DNA of 64,000 nt from assembly GCA_963082875.1 (NCBI GenBank), contig OY720099.1, positions 434,001 through 498,000 on the forward strand. The letters run 5' to 3'. The notes beneath the pieces are model-generated. The model was not told where the DNA came from and searched no databases. It saw nothing but the letters and a program-made list of their open reading frames with translations. The translations under genes and the position numbers were made by a program. Shown in pieces: positions 53,401-64,000 of the stretch (position 1 is the first letter of the stretch; the number at the start of each line of letters is the position of its first letter). This stretch comes from Corella eumyota (Eukaryota > Chordata > Ascidiacea > Phlebobranchia > Corellidae).

Positions 53401-56400
53401 GGGAATTTCATTAAAATCGAGTTGCCACGAACTCACAAAAGTTTGTTTGTGATCCGGTCTACTTAAGTGAGATTTAAAGTCTTGGCGTGTCTCATATAAG
53501 TATCTGTGATGTCATAATAACATTTATTTTAATAGAATAAAAGCTTTTGTGATGTCATAACAACACTAATTTTAATAAAATAAAAGCATTTGTGAAGTCA
53601 TAATAACAATTATTTCAATAGAATAAAAGTATCTGTGATGTCATAACAACATTTATTTTAATAGAACAATAGATTTGTGATGTCATAGCAACAATTATTT
53701 TTACCTGATAATACTTTCTCTGTCAGATCTAATCTGTCGGAAAATAAGTTTTGTCATTCTGACATAATTATTCTCGTTATTCTTCCAATATGGGACACAC
53801 GAGTGCGCTACAGGGAGGGGTAATTCTTCAGCAACATACTCCCAGGTTGGGTCTCCAGGTAAAGGCTCAGGGGGGCCAGGGGGGGTCACTGGAGGGGGTT
53901 CAACAACTGGTTCAGGGGTGGGTGATCGGGATTTCTTTTTTCCTTTGCCACTAGAGGGGGGGGGAAAAAGGGGATAAATAATAAAATAGTAGTAAAAGTT
54001 AATTAAAGTTTGTAAAAAAGTTAGTAAAAGTTAAACCCAAATCGTAGATTTAATAATTGATTAATTAGTTAAATTAATTTAATTAATAATTCCAAAACTT
54101 TGAGATTTTACCTTTTTCCAGATCCTGATCTACTTCTTGATTTATCTTTCCCTTCTTTCTCCTGACCTTTCTTGCGACCTCTAGCAGATCCTTTAGTGGA
54201 TTTTGTGTCCGGACTCTGAGATGATCTCTTGGACTTTCTGAAAACAAAAAAAATATCAAAAAAACAAATTAAAATCAAGTAGAATCCAACACTAATTAAT
54301 TTAGCGAAGAAAAATAATTTCAACAGTAATTAAGATGATAAAGTTTACAAACTTGCTGGTGACGGATTCCGGTCGATTTGTTGAATCACTTTTCTCACTG
54401 AGGACCACCGATGGAAGTTTCGTGACCTCAGTCTTCTTTTCATCGCTTACAACTGGAGGAACCACTTCCTGCTCCTTGTTCTGGATCTAAAAACAAAACA
54501 AAGTAAAAAAAACTACCCCTACAGCTCAGATTTGAACATCTATATTCTTTAAACCCAATTTTGAGTTGCCATAGTTACACTAGGTAAAAGCCCTGCCCTA
54601 CAGTCTAAATTTAGTTGTTGTAAACGGTTGTTATTCTCAACTAATATTTGTCTTTCGGTAATTTACCAACACACTACAAACAGCAGCTTTTTAAATTTTA
54701 ATCGCTATATGTAGTAAAACCCAGTGTTTATGAATTCTTTACCGCAATTGCCAATAAAATTCAAAAAAAATCTCATAATAAAGAGATATGAAAGAAAAGC
54801 CTAAAATTTGACACCTATACATATATATAAAGTCCACTAGGCTCTATAAAAACTAAGGTTGCCTTTTTCCACCATAAAGAACAAATTCTAACCTTGTCCA
54901 GAGTCTCAAACAAAGTAAACTCAAAGTTAGAGTAAACATCTTTTTGATTGTTCTCCCCGTCCACGATCCTGACGTTCGAGATCTCGTTGTACAAGCGCTC
55001 CAGTTTGGGCCAGTTGTCATGGAAACCTAAAAGATAAAATCAGTTAAAAAGAAAAAAGGTTTAGTTTTAAAAAAAAATTTAAAAAGAAGAAAATAAACGG
55101 TAAAAAAACAATATTAACTAATAAACAAGTTATTTAATAACCGGAAATTATGAGAGAATTGGCAAGAACTGTGAAAATAAGAAAAAAGTATAAGATAGAA
55201 TAAGCAAAACCTTAAAGTACTAAAGTTCATTTGACAACCATTTTTATTTTTTTTTGTATATATCTTTATCCTCGATGTGGGAAAGTCGAATGCGAGACTT
55301 AAACATAGAGTAACATAAGTTACTCCGACCCAGTCTCGAGTTGACTTTGGAAGTTTGGGATATTATAGATTATAATTGCCCGATAATTAAGCTGCTGATT
55401 AAGTATTGGCTTAGGTTCATATCATTTATAGCGCCTTACTCAAGAGTGCTACAGCATGAGGTCAGTGGGAATTGAACCCACGACCCCATGTGTGGTGTAG
55501 CAAGTTTTTTTACCACTACACCATGCTGCCGGTCAAATCAAATTAAGTACAAGTGATCCAACACTTAAATTAACAGAACTAAAAGTTAAAACTGAACTTA
55601 CTTGAGATCCTAATTTGAACTTGTTCTTTGTCGAAAGCTGGATCTTTGACAGCAAAAACTTTCTCAGTTTTTCCCACTCCTGTTTGACTTCCAGGTGGAG
55701 CAGGTTTAAACTCCTCGTGGAATATCTCCCCAGACTCAGTCGCTGGAAAAATAAAGTTTAAAAGTTAGTAAAAAATATTTTTAACTAGGGAATCTAACCT
55801 TAAAAACTGTCGTAATTCAAAAAGTTTAATTTTGGAAATTTAATATTGCTTATGAGATTCATACAAACAACTTATCTCACCTGTCCTCCCAGTTGCTCTC
55901 TTCAGCACCAGATCATCGCTTACATCGAGCAAGATAACAACATCAAGTCCTGACTTTACCGGAGGTTGTTCAGCCACTGGTTTCGGGTCGATTGCTAGAT
56001 TCGATTTCCTAACAAATTAACACAAGGTTGCTTAAAAAAACTTAATTTTTTAAATTTTTAAAATTATTTTACAGTTTTTTTCAAAAAACCCTGTTTTTAG
56101 TTTAATTTCTACCTGCTTTGCTTTCTCTTTGTTGGTGCCAAATCAGTTGTGACATCACAACCAGTCAACACTTTCTCCAACAATACTGCTTGTTGTGCGG
56201 TGGTCGGGAACCCATCGAGGACCCACCCGGTTCCTTGAGGCACCGCCCGTATCCCTTCTACAATGACCTCAACTAATATTTGGTCAGGAACTGCAGCACC
56301 TTTACGCAAATATTCCTAAAAAAAGGAATATTTGTTTTTTATTTATCCTCAATGTGGGAAGGTCGACTTCATGATCTAAACATAGAGTAACATTAGTTAC

Positions 56401-59400
56401 TCCGACCCAGTCTCGAGTTGACTGTGCCAGTTTGGAATATTATAGATTATAATTGCCCATAATTATACTGCTGATTAAGTGCTGGCTCAGCAAGAGTTTA
56501 TACCGTTTATAGCACCTTACTCAAGGGCAATACAGCATGAGATCGGTTGGGATTGAACCCAAGACCTCATGCAGTGAAATATTTTTACAACCTGACATTT
56601 TTTTACCTTTATTCAAAACTAAATCCTTTCAGCAGTTGGAATTAAACTTAAAACCTAGGATTTTGAAGTCCAGATGTTCTAAAACTTATTATAACTTAAA
56701 CTCTCTAAACTCACCATTGCTCTCCCACCCAGGAATGCCCTTGGAGACAACTGGGGGGTTTCCCCTTCTGTGATATCTTTCTCAGCATCTTTTTTCTCAT
56801 CATCCCCACCTAGAGGAATAATATTAATAAAATTTATCCTCTTTATTACTTGAAAAAATTTTAATTCAACATAATTTGTAATCAATTTGATGATAAACCA
56901 AAACTTGTATCAAAATAATTTTTTTATTATTTTAGTTTATCCTCAACAGATTTTCAGTTATTTAAATCAATTTAATTTTACTATTAATTAAATCTACATC
57001 TTATATATTAATACCACCACAACATATAAAACACAATCTTACTGTCTGAGTTGGTCAACATTGGGGTATCCTTCACACCAGGGGTTGCCGGTTCAATTAC
57101 AATCTCAGTCACACTTGTAGCTGGAGCTGTTATTTCTGGGGATTAATTATAAGCTTAGTTAATGGCAGGCTTGATTGAGGTAGTTTTTGTAAGAGCTAAG
57201 GACATGTACTTCCTAAAAAAGCTTGTAATTTAAAGTTTTAATCTAACTTGTTAAATTTTATTCTTGATGTGGGAAAGTCAACTTCATGGCCTAAACGTAG
57301 AGTAACATCACTTACCCCAACCCAGTCTTAAGTTGACTTTGGCAGTTTGAAATTTTATTGATTATAATTACTCAATAATTAATCTGTTGTTTGAGTACTG
57401 GCTCAGCAGGAGTTTATACCGTTTACAGTGCCTTACTCAAGGTCGCTACAGCATAAGAGCAGTGAGGATAGAATCCAGGACCTCGTGTCATGAAGCCAAG
57501 TGTTTTTACCACTGCACCACACTGATAGTTTACTTAAGCAATGGACAAACTGATCAAAGTTTTAGTTAATAAATAAAATAACCATGTCAACAAAACATTA
57601 AATTTGCATTTAATAATTTGTTATTCAAAATACAAAAATTATTTAAAAAAAAAACTTTCAACAAACCTTTGGTAAAAGTGACGATCTCTCCTGATTGGAA
57701 AGCATCAACGGAAGCAGAAATGAGTTCGTCAACAGACAATCTGACCACTCGATGTCTCTGTGTGAGCTCTGACAACAAACTTGTCTTCCCACTGAACATC
57801 TTCCCAATGATTGCACATCGAAGCGGGAACTCTGGGAAGCTGGGAGGGGGGGAAGGAGGCTGGACAAAACATATAAGTGTTTAATTCTAAAGTATTTATA
57901 ACGTAAACAAATCTCTGTTCATATCCGTTAAGGGGATAGGTTTTTAATATTTTTATTGGGTGGAGTGTACAGTTTGGGACGTGTTTAAGCTATCTGTGAA
58001 CGCCGGCCTCAAGGGCAAATAGTGTGGCATTCATGGGACTTGAACTCGAAACCTTTTAGCTCAAGTCAGAAGATGTGACCTGTTTACAACACTTCTAGAC
58101 TGATTTGATTTAAGTTTGATATATTAAAACATGTAGAAACTGGTACAAATTCAGACTAAAATAGAAATAAAGTTAAGATTTTTACAATGTGAATACAAAT
58201 CACGAGAACTCACTGGTGCAGGCTCCACAATAAAAAACATTCGCTGTAAAATGTGACCCAAAATATTATTATTTGATGGTTTGCTGCCCTCTGGTGGTTG
58301 CCATTCTCCTATCATAGACTAAAAATAAATTGTATTCGTTAAAGTTGGTTTCTCACTGCTCTCATGCTGGAGCGCTCTTAAGTAAAGCGTTATAAACCGT
58401 ATGAACTCCTGCTGAGCCAGCACTTAATCAGCAGCTTGATTATCGGCCAATTATAATATATAATATCCCAAACTGCAAATTCAACTCAAGACTGTGTCAG
58501 GGTAACTGATGTTACTCTATGTTTAGGTTGTGAAATCGACTTTCCCACATCGAGGATAAAGATATATACAAAAAAAATAAATAAACATCAACAAAAAGTT
58601 AAAATCCTTTTAAAAATTTACCACATTTAACAAACCTTATACTCAGCAAAGTCCTGGTCATCCAATATCTCCTCGTTCCTCAACTTAACTTCCACCTGTT
58701 TCGATTGTTCCTGGCTCTCATACAGGGGATTCCCCGACATTATAACCTCTTTCCATTCCCTAACAAGTTTATCAGGAACTTTCCTAAAGTTGTAAAATAA
58801 TTAAAGGATGTAGTTTTTCCTTATATGGTAATACTAGGTCACAAACTATTGGGACCCTAGATACAACTTAAAATTTAAATAAACTGGTGTTTTTTGCTGC
58901 TTTCTATACTAGCACTTAATTTTAGGTTTTAGTACTTATTTAGAAGCATACTTAAGAATGCTGTTAGGTGGAAAAATTGTGAATTAAATTAAATATCTAA
59001 CTCTACTGTAAGTTTTAGATGGAAACAACATTAGCCTTGTTAGTCAATAGCTTCCCCCACTTGCTGCATTTTAATTGTTGTAATATGGTTGCAACTCTCA
59101 ACTAACATTTGTTAGCGATAATTTACCTCCGCACCACAAACGGTAGTTTTATTTATTTTGTAGGCCTGTAAATTGGATATCCATCTTTATACTGGTGTTT
59201 ATTTTATATAGATGATTGTAACTCACTTTCCGGTCAGTTCCCGATACTCAGCAATCTTGCAAGAGAAGTCAACGATCAAGCCCAGAGTATCAGAACAAGC
59301 GTTGTAATGTTTCTTGTATCGCTCCATCGCCCGTTCCGCCATTATTTGCTGATGTAACTCACTCTCTCGCTGAACATTTAATTCATAATCCTGTCTAGCT

Positions 59401-62400
59401 TGCTTGCTTAGCTCCTGTGTGAAAATGTTATTTTTTATACTGTGATTACTGGGTAATGTTAAGCCTTAAGGATAAGGTTTTAATTTCACTATGGATAATA
59501 CTGTTTTGTTGTCGATTTTTGTGAAATTTAATTTAAAGAATGGTACAAAAACAAAAGATTAAACTATACCACATCAAAGTTAGTTTAAATACTTGAAACT
59601 TTAAAGTTTTTACCGCTTCTCTATCAAGAGCATCTTGAAAGTCTTTCAACCTTCTTTCCTCGATTTGTTTTTGTTGGAAAATTCGGTTTTTACGAATAGT
59701 GTCCTTTTCTCTTCGTGCCTGGAACAAATATTTAAACAATAATTTATTTATAACAATACGAAAACGACTTTTTTACTTTATTAGTGACACCATTATAAGA
59801 AGAACCACCCACAAAAAATGATTTTAATTATGATAGAATAGAATGTTAAGTTTGTTAACCTGCATAAGTTGAACGGCAATTCTTCTTTCTTGTTGAGATT
59901 GCCGCATCAATCTCTGAACCACTTGCTCTTGTCTCAATGCCTCCTATAGAAGCAGATTAAAATACAAATTAAATTACTTAATTTCTAAAAAGAGAAAATT
60001 TGATCCTCCCCAAAAAATTGATTAAAATACAACCTCCTGTGCGTGATGTGCTTTCATCTGGTCAACGAGGACTTTCCTTCTTCTTTTTGCTCTCTCTTCC
60101 CTGGCTGTTGCATCCTCTTCCAAACGATCCTTGATCCTTTGGAGGTACTCGCTGCTACTCTCACCTGCTTCCTCTTGAGGGGTCCTAAAGATCAAAATTA
60201 TTTTTATTTTGTAAAAAATCGATAAATTAAAAAAAAATTTCATAATTTATGAAAACACAAACTTACTCTGTGCTGCCACCTTCCTGTTGAGTAGAAGTGG
60301 GTGCCACCAATTTCTTTAAATTCTTTTCGAAATTTACGATTTCATTTGAGACAATTTCTGCCTCCTTTTTTCTTCTTAGTTCTCTCCTTTGGTTCAGAGC
60401 CTAAAAAGATAAAAAAAATTAAAAAAAAAACTTAATGACAAAAGACCTAAATCAAAACTACCAAGGCTATGAGTTTACAATAGTTTATATAACCTATTTA
60501 TTCTATTTTTTTTTGTATATCTTTATCATCGATGTGGGAAAGTCAAATGCGCGACTTAAACATAGAGTAACATCGGATACTCCGACCCAGTCTCGAGTTG
60601 CCTGTGGCAGTTTGGCATATTATAGATTATAGTTGCCTAATAATTATGCTGCTGATTAAGTGCTGGCTTAGCAGGAGTTCATATCGTTTATAACGCCTTA
60701 CTCAAGGGCGCTACAGCATGAGATCAGTTGGGATTGAACCCACAACTATTAATACTATTTTAAATAATTATTTATAATTTAACCTTTAAAGTCTTAGTAG
60801 AAGGAGGTTTAGGGATATGAACGGTAGCAGCTTGGATCTTAGCAAGAAGTTCAGTTTGTTTGTGTTTCATAACTCGAGATTTCTCCAACTCTGCTTGTCT
60901 TTGTTCCTGTTTGATTTCCTCGTATCTCCTCATTTCTTTGTACCTAGGATTAAGTAAAAATAACATTTCATTTACTAACAGCTATATATATTTTTTTCAC
61001 ATTTATCCTCGATATGGAAAGGTCAACCCAGTCTTCAATTGTCTTCGTTAGTTTGCATTTTTTTGATGATAATTGCTCGATATTTGAACTGCTAACTAGT
61101 TTTAGACTTAGAAATTTATACATTTTTTAGCACTCAGAAATTCATACAGTTTATAGCACTCTACTCAAGGGCACAACAACAGGAAAGCAGTGGAGAAAAG
61201 TGTGTGTAAAGTGTTCTGACCACTACACTAAGCTGTTGGTTATTAGTACTTGTACCTATAAGCATTAGGTTATATCTACCTTTCTTCTAATGCCTTTCTT
61301 TCATATTCACTTTTCTTTGCTTGAAAAGTTGTTGAAACTTGCTTTAAAGTTAAATCTGATTCCCTGGGTAGAAGTGTCTTTAATCTCTGTTAACAAATAA
61401 AATATTTAAAAAGTTTTTCTCAAGAACAAAACACTATAACTGAACTTTTTAGTGCTAAATTAATTTCAAAAGCGAGATCTGCATTAAGTACACAATAAAA
61501 ACCAAACTTAAAACCACTTAAGTTCCACCACATCCCACTTACCTCCCTATAAAGCCCACTCTCGATGTTTTCAAGTTTAACCGGGGCTGGAGCTCTCATG
61601 GTTTGCATGGCAGCTCCTGTGAGGTTACTCTTGGTTTTTCGCAACAAAGCAACATACAACTACAAAAAATCAAACGTTTTTAAGTTAATTGCAACACTTA
61701 GAATGCAAAAATTTACGATTTTCTTAAATTTATTCGCTACAGTTGAATACAAAGGTTAAGTATTAATTCTATGAACCTGGTATAAGAGTCTTGTAGCAAC
61801 TCCATGTCTCAACATCATCACATCGTAAGCTATGTTTGTGTCAAATGGAATCTAAACAAGAAATAATGTTACAGAAATAATATTATTATTATAACCCTTT
61901 TTCTTGTGGTAAGGTAGACTTTAAACATAAAGTAACATCAGTTACCCCACCCAGTCTCAACAGTTTAGAAGATTATAAATTATAATTGTTCGATAATTAT
62001 GCTGCTGATAAGTGCTTAGAAGAAATTTGTACCGTTTATAGCACTTAACTCATAGACACTAAACCATAAAAGCAGTGGGAATTAAATCTCATATAGTGAA
62101 GTGTTTTAACATTATGCTCCGGTAATGGTATAACTAAATAAATATTTTATAACATTAACCTGCAGTAAATGTAAAGTTGGTTCCAATCTTGTGAAGTTGT
62201 TGAGTTTGGCATCAGCAGTTTTACCTCGAGAGAACGATCCAAAATCATCCTGGAGTTGAAATTTGTTTAAAATTTCACCAAGAAAATATCCAGAAGAAAA
62301 ATCCTCGGCAAAACTTTCAATTTCTAAAAGTAATTATCAACTTTAAAAATTCTTAAAAATTTAAAGTTAATAAATACAGCAAGTTAACCTTTAAAAACAG

Positions 62401-62964
62401 TTTAATTTTGTAGTCATTCGCCAGCCTAAATAGTAATAAAATCGGGTAACCGGATACTTCGGCCCGAAGATTATTTTTTTAAACAGCGGAGAGTTCGCAT
62501 TTTAATTACCGCAAAAAATTTTATTTTTTGCGTGTTTATAAACAGTTTTTAGACAGTATTTAAAATAACATAAACAGTAAATTGATAATTTTTTTAAAGA
62601 ATAATGTGCAAGAACATGTTATCTTTCTTTTCCTACAACCGACATCGTGGTGTAGTGGTAAGAACACTTGTTACACCATACATGAGGTCGTGGGTTTAAT
62701 CCCCACTGCTCTTATGCTGTAGCACCCTTGAGTAAGGTGCTATAAATGATATAAACTCCTGCTAAGTCAGCACTTAAATAGAAGCATAATTATGGGGCAA
62801 TTATAATCTATAATATCCCAAACTACCACTGTCAACTCGAGATTGTTTAGGTCGCGCATTCGACTTTTCCACATCAAGGATAAAGATATATACAAAAAAA
62901 ACCTACCCACAACTTTAGAAAGTTTCACTTCTTCGTTTAACCATTTGCACAAAATGTCCGTCAT
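47452..62964 (-). CDS. SPEF2: Sperm flagellar protein 2 (SPEF2/KPL2), about 40 exons
   Basis: SPEF2 is an axonemal protein of the central-pair projection (related to algal CPC1), needed for motile cilia and sperm tails. Exon 1 (62907-62964) starts MTDILCKWLNEEV and, with 62160-62323 and 61777-61851, encodes the N-terminal CH-type domain. Exons to about 59.2 kb encode long charged helices (EEIKQEQRQAELEKS). An adenylate-kinase-like domain follows: the P-loop GKMFSGKTS near 57.8 kb and GWVLDGFPTTAQQA near 56.2 kb. Lys/Ser/Pro-rich linkers lie at 51-54 kb, and an EF-hand-like DIDVAGNGWITFDQY near 49.65 kb. The last exons are 48290-48466, 47848-47973 and 47452-47529, ending NSENFA. Most internal boundaries are approximate. 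Its introns are loaded with SINEs, and its last three exons were copied three times into the array to the left. Confidence 0.92.
48521..48789 (+). repeat. SINE in SPEF2, just upstream of its last three exons
   Basis: Contains CTGGGTTTAATCCCC (B-box-like) and the family body. It lies precisely where orphan SPEF2 fragments lose similarity, so it is the probable right-hand recombination partner of the array. Confidence 0.85.
50128..50392 (+). repeat. SINE in a SPEF2 intron
   Basis: Family body from GTCGTGGGTTTAATCTCC to GAGGATAAAGATATATAC and an A-rich tail; the head is degenerate. Confidence 0.85.
51711..51845 (+). repeat. 5'-truncated SINE in a SPEF2 intron
   Basis: Only the 3' half remains, from ATTAGCAGCATAATTATC to an A-rich tail; consistent with incomplete reverse transcription at insertion. 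Confidence 0.8.
53036..53288 (-). repeat. Minisatellite in a SPEF2 intron
   Basis: About 16-18 copies of a roughly 13-16 bp unit of the form TTACATTTGAACCCC, with variants (TTTGGACCCC, TTATTTGAACCCC). It lies wholly within one intron. Confidence 0.85.
53504..53704 (-). repeat. Intron made of about 4.5 tandem 45-bp units
   Basis: The whole SPEF2 intron between exons ending at 53705 and starting at 53503 is a tandem array of units containing TGTGATGTCATAACAACA and TTTTAATAGAATAAAAGC. On the gene's strand the repeated TGACATCACAG/A supplies the used acceptor. Confidence 0.8.
54603..54715. repeat. Second dispersed repeat family
   Basis: TTGTTGTAAACGGTTGTTATTC through CACTACAAACAGCAGC, similar to segments at 16360, 31717, 39205 and 59070. 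Confidence 0.45.
55249..55533 (-). repeat. Full-length SINE in a SPEF2 intron
   Basis: Inverse orientation; from the A-rich tail (TTTTTTTTTGTATATATC) to the head ACTACACCATGCTGCCGG. Head and B box are well preserved. Confidence 0.9.
56335..56597 (-). repeat. SINE in a SPEF2 intron
   Basis: Inverse orientation; body from TTTATCCTCAATGTGGGAAG to a degenerate head after GACCTCATGCAG. Confidence 0.85.
57258..57526 (-). repeat. SINE in a SPEF2 intron
   Basis: Inverse orientation; recognisable body and a head reading ACCACTGCACCACACTGATAG. Confidence 0.85.
57955..58100 (-). repeat. Possible second SINE-type element in a SPEF2 intron
   Basis: On the minus strand it contains GGTTTCGAGTTCAAGTCCC, a good tRNA B-box match, followed by sequence unlike the main SINE family. 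Only one copy is seen here. Confidence 0.35.
58345..58577 (+). repeat. SINE in a SPEF2 intron
   Basis: Body and A-rich tail well preserved (GAGGATAAAGATATATAC); the head is missing. Confidence 0.85.
59060..59182. repeat. Second dispersed repeat family
   Basis: TTGTTGTAATATGGTTGCAAC through TTTTATTTATTTTGTAGGCC, similar to the copies at 16360, 31717, 39205 and 54603. Confidence 0.5.
60505..60744 (-). repeat. SINE in a SPEF2 intron
   Basis: Inverse orientation; tail, body and B-box region (GGGATTGAACCCAC) clear; head missing. Confidence 0.85.
61001..61240 (-). repeat. Degenerate SINE in a SPEF2 intron
   Basis: Inverse orientation; heavily diverged, but TTATCCTCGATATGG and the head ACCACTACACTAAGCTG are recognisable. 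Probably an old copy. Confidence 0.65.
61900..62124 (-). repeat. Degenerate SINE in a SPEF2 intron
   Basis: Inverse orientation; the body (AATTATGCTGCTGATAAGTGC) remains, with internal deletions. Confidence 0.65.
62641..62900 (+). repeat. SINE abutting SPEF2 exon 1 donor
   Basis: Head ATCGTGGTGTAGTGGTAAG well preserved. Its A-rich tail (TACAAAAAAAACC) ends within a few bases of the exon 1 splice donor at 62905-62906. Confidence 0.88.
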
Positions 62965-64000
62965 TTTGCCGGATCAATTTTAAGGCTTTCGGCCTCTATT
63001 AAATTAACTTTTATCTGTTAATCTGTAAAACGTAAAAAGAAAGTTTAATTAAGCTAAAATATTACCTTAAACTTCTCTAAAAATATTTTACAAAAAACGA
63101 AGCGCAGTGTACCGTTACCTTGACAACTGAAGTTTTCTTTATTTGTAGCGGTTTTAAGATAGGCATTTTATAATCTAATTTAATATTTTTTAAAACGTTT
63201 TATTTAACTTAAAAAAAACAAAACCTGTGAAAAAATAATTTTATAAGATAATATCAACGCTAACTTTATAATAAACATAAAACTTTAAATAACAAAAAAA
63301 TAAAAACCTTTTTAGCATTTAAAACATGCCAACTTTTATTAAATAATATTAACATCTTCGTAATAATAATATAACAATTACTGGTGTAAAATTCAAATCA
63401 AGAAATGACGTCATAGCAAATGATGACAACACGATAGCACCTGTAGTCATTGCTACAACGACTCGCTAGCGCCCACCGGCGGTGGTTAATTTTGTTCTTA
63501 AAATCAGAATACAGTTACTCGACGACAACAAAATAGAGTGGACACAATATGTAAGGCGATCAAACGAAAAAGAAAAATTAAAAAGTAAAATAAGATTAAT
63601 AATAATAATACATTGGAGAAGTTAGTAATATCGCGAGGAAAGAGCAATAAAGAAACTACTGCATGCAATATTGCTAAACACTTTTATGCAATAATAATAA
63701 AACGATTGTTACCAAACAATTACAATGGAAGCGCGGGAAATAAATAATCGAAATTTTTCAAGGTCAACTACTGCAATGTATCAATAAAAAGCATAAGATG
63801 ACGTCACATAATTCGACTATGACGTAACAAACTATAGTGATGAGAATTGCTAGTTTTGTGTAATTAAAGGTAATGAGTGTATGGTTATTATGACATCACA
63901 ACTACGTCACTACAGGATGACGTCATAGCACGAGGTGAAATCTGGAAGCTAGTATTGCACCGAGGAACTACTTAACCTTAAACTTGTAATTAAAGTGAAT
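62965..64000. other. Upstream region of SPEF2
   Basis: No coding region is recognised. The first 160 bp carry an RFX-type X-box. The rest is AT-rich with several TGACGTCA-type palindromes at about 63404, 63799 and 63917, and could include the flank of a gene beyond the window. Confidence 0.45.
63114..63127. promoter_or_regulatory. Candidate RFX X-box in the SPEF2 promoter
   Basis: GTTACCTTGACAAC fits the X-box form of two inverted half-sites (GTTRCC, 2-bp spacer, RRCAAC). It lies about 150 bp upstream of the SPEF2 start codon, the usual place for RFX sites in ciliary genes, and SPEF2 is a motile-cilium gene. Confidence 0.55.

Noticed and set aside
55249-55533. tRNA gene in the SINE heads
   Set aside because: The heads have A- and B-box-like motifs but no complete cloverleaf with paired acceptor stem, and the same sequence is repeated many times with SINE bodies attached.

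Overview
The window looks like a piece of a tunicate genome, most likely Ciona. It is AT-rich, with short introns, compact chordate-type genes (calmodulin, INIP/SOSS-C, HTD2, EXOSC1/CSL4, SPEF2), a probable two-gene operon and many copies of a tRNA-headed SINE. The species call is an inference from gene content and architecture, not from a database match.

Layout. Positions 1-2.3 kb hold an intronless calmodulin gene (minus) and a doubtful small upstream ORF. On the plus strand, 2.9-4.1 kb carries INIP and HTD2 only about 100 bp apart (probable operon). A seven-exon gene for a 1000-residue coiled-coil protein follows at 4.9-8.9 kb. From 9.5 to 47 kb there is a four-unit tandem segmental duplication, all on the minus strand. 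Each unit contains an EXOSC1 gene, a single-exon gene joining a GlnD/DUF294-like nucleotidyltransferase domain to a run of 44-residue TPR units, and the last three exons of SPEF2. The fourth unit runs into the complete SPEF2 gene (about 40 exons, 47.45-62.96 kb), so the other three SPEF2 pieces are orphan exons. Every unit junction lies in a SINE, and related SINEs sit in SPEF2 and beside EXOSC1, so SINE-SINE unequal crossing-over is the likely mechanism.

Unit 2 carries a 6326-bp DNA transposon (19664-25989) between EXOSC1 and the NTase-TPR gene. It has exact ends, a 6-bp target duplication (taactt) and empty sites in sister units. It encodes an rve-type DDE transposase, now split between two frames, and on the opposite strand an intact six-exon, 721-residue HECT-type E3 ubiquitin ligase.

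Most striking: the four NTase-TPR paralogues keep the catalytic-site motif but differ sharply in TPR number (about 5, 11, 4 and 16). The longest two contain near-identical higher-order repeats (a two-unit alternation in one, a 396-bp three-unit repeat in the other), as expected of a rapidly evolving recognition array. Their function is unknown. All exon boundaries are my own reading of splice signals and frame; for INIP, the coiled-coil gene, EXOSC1 and the HECT gene the exon lengths add up to an open frame.
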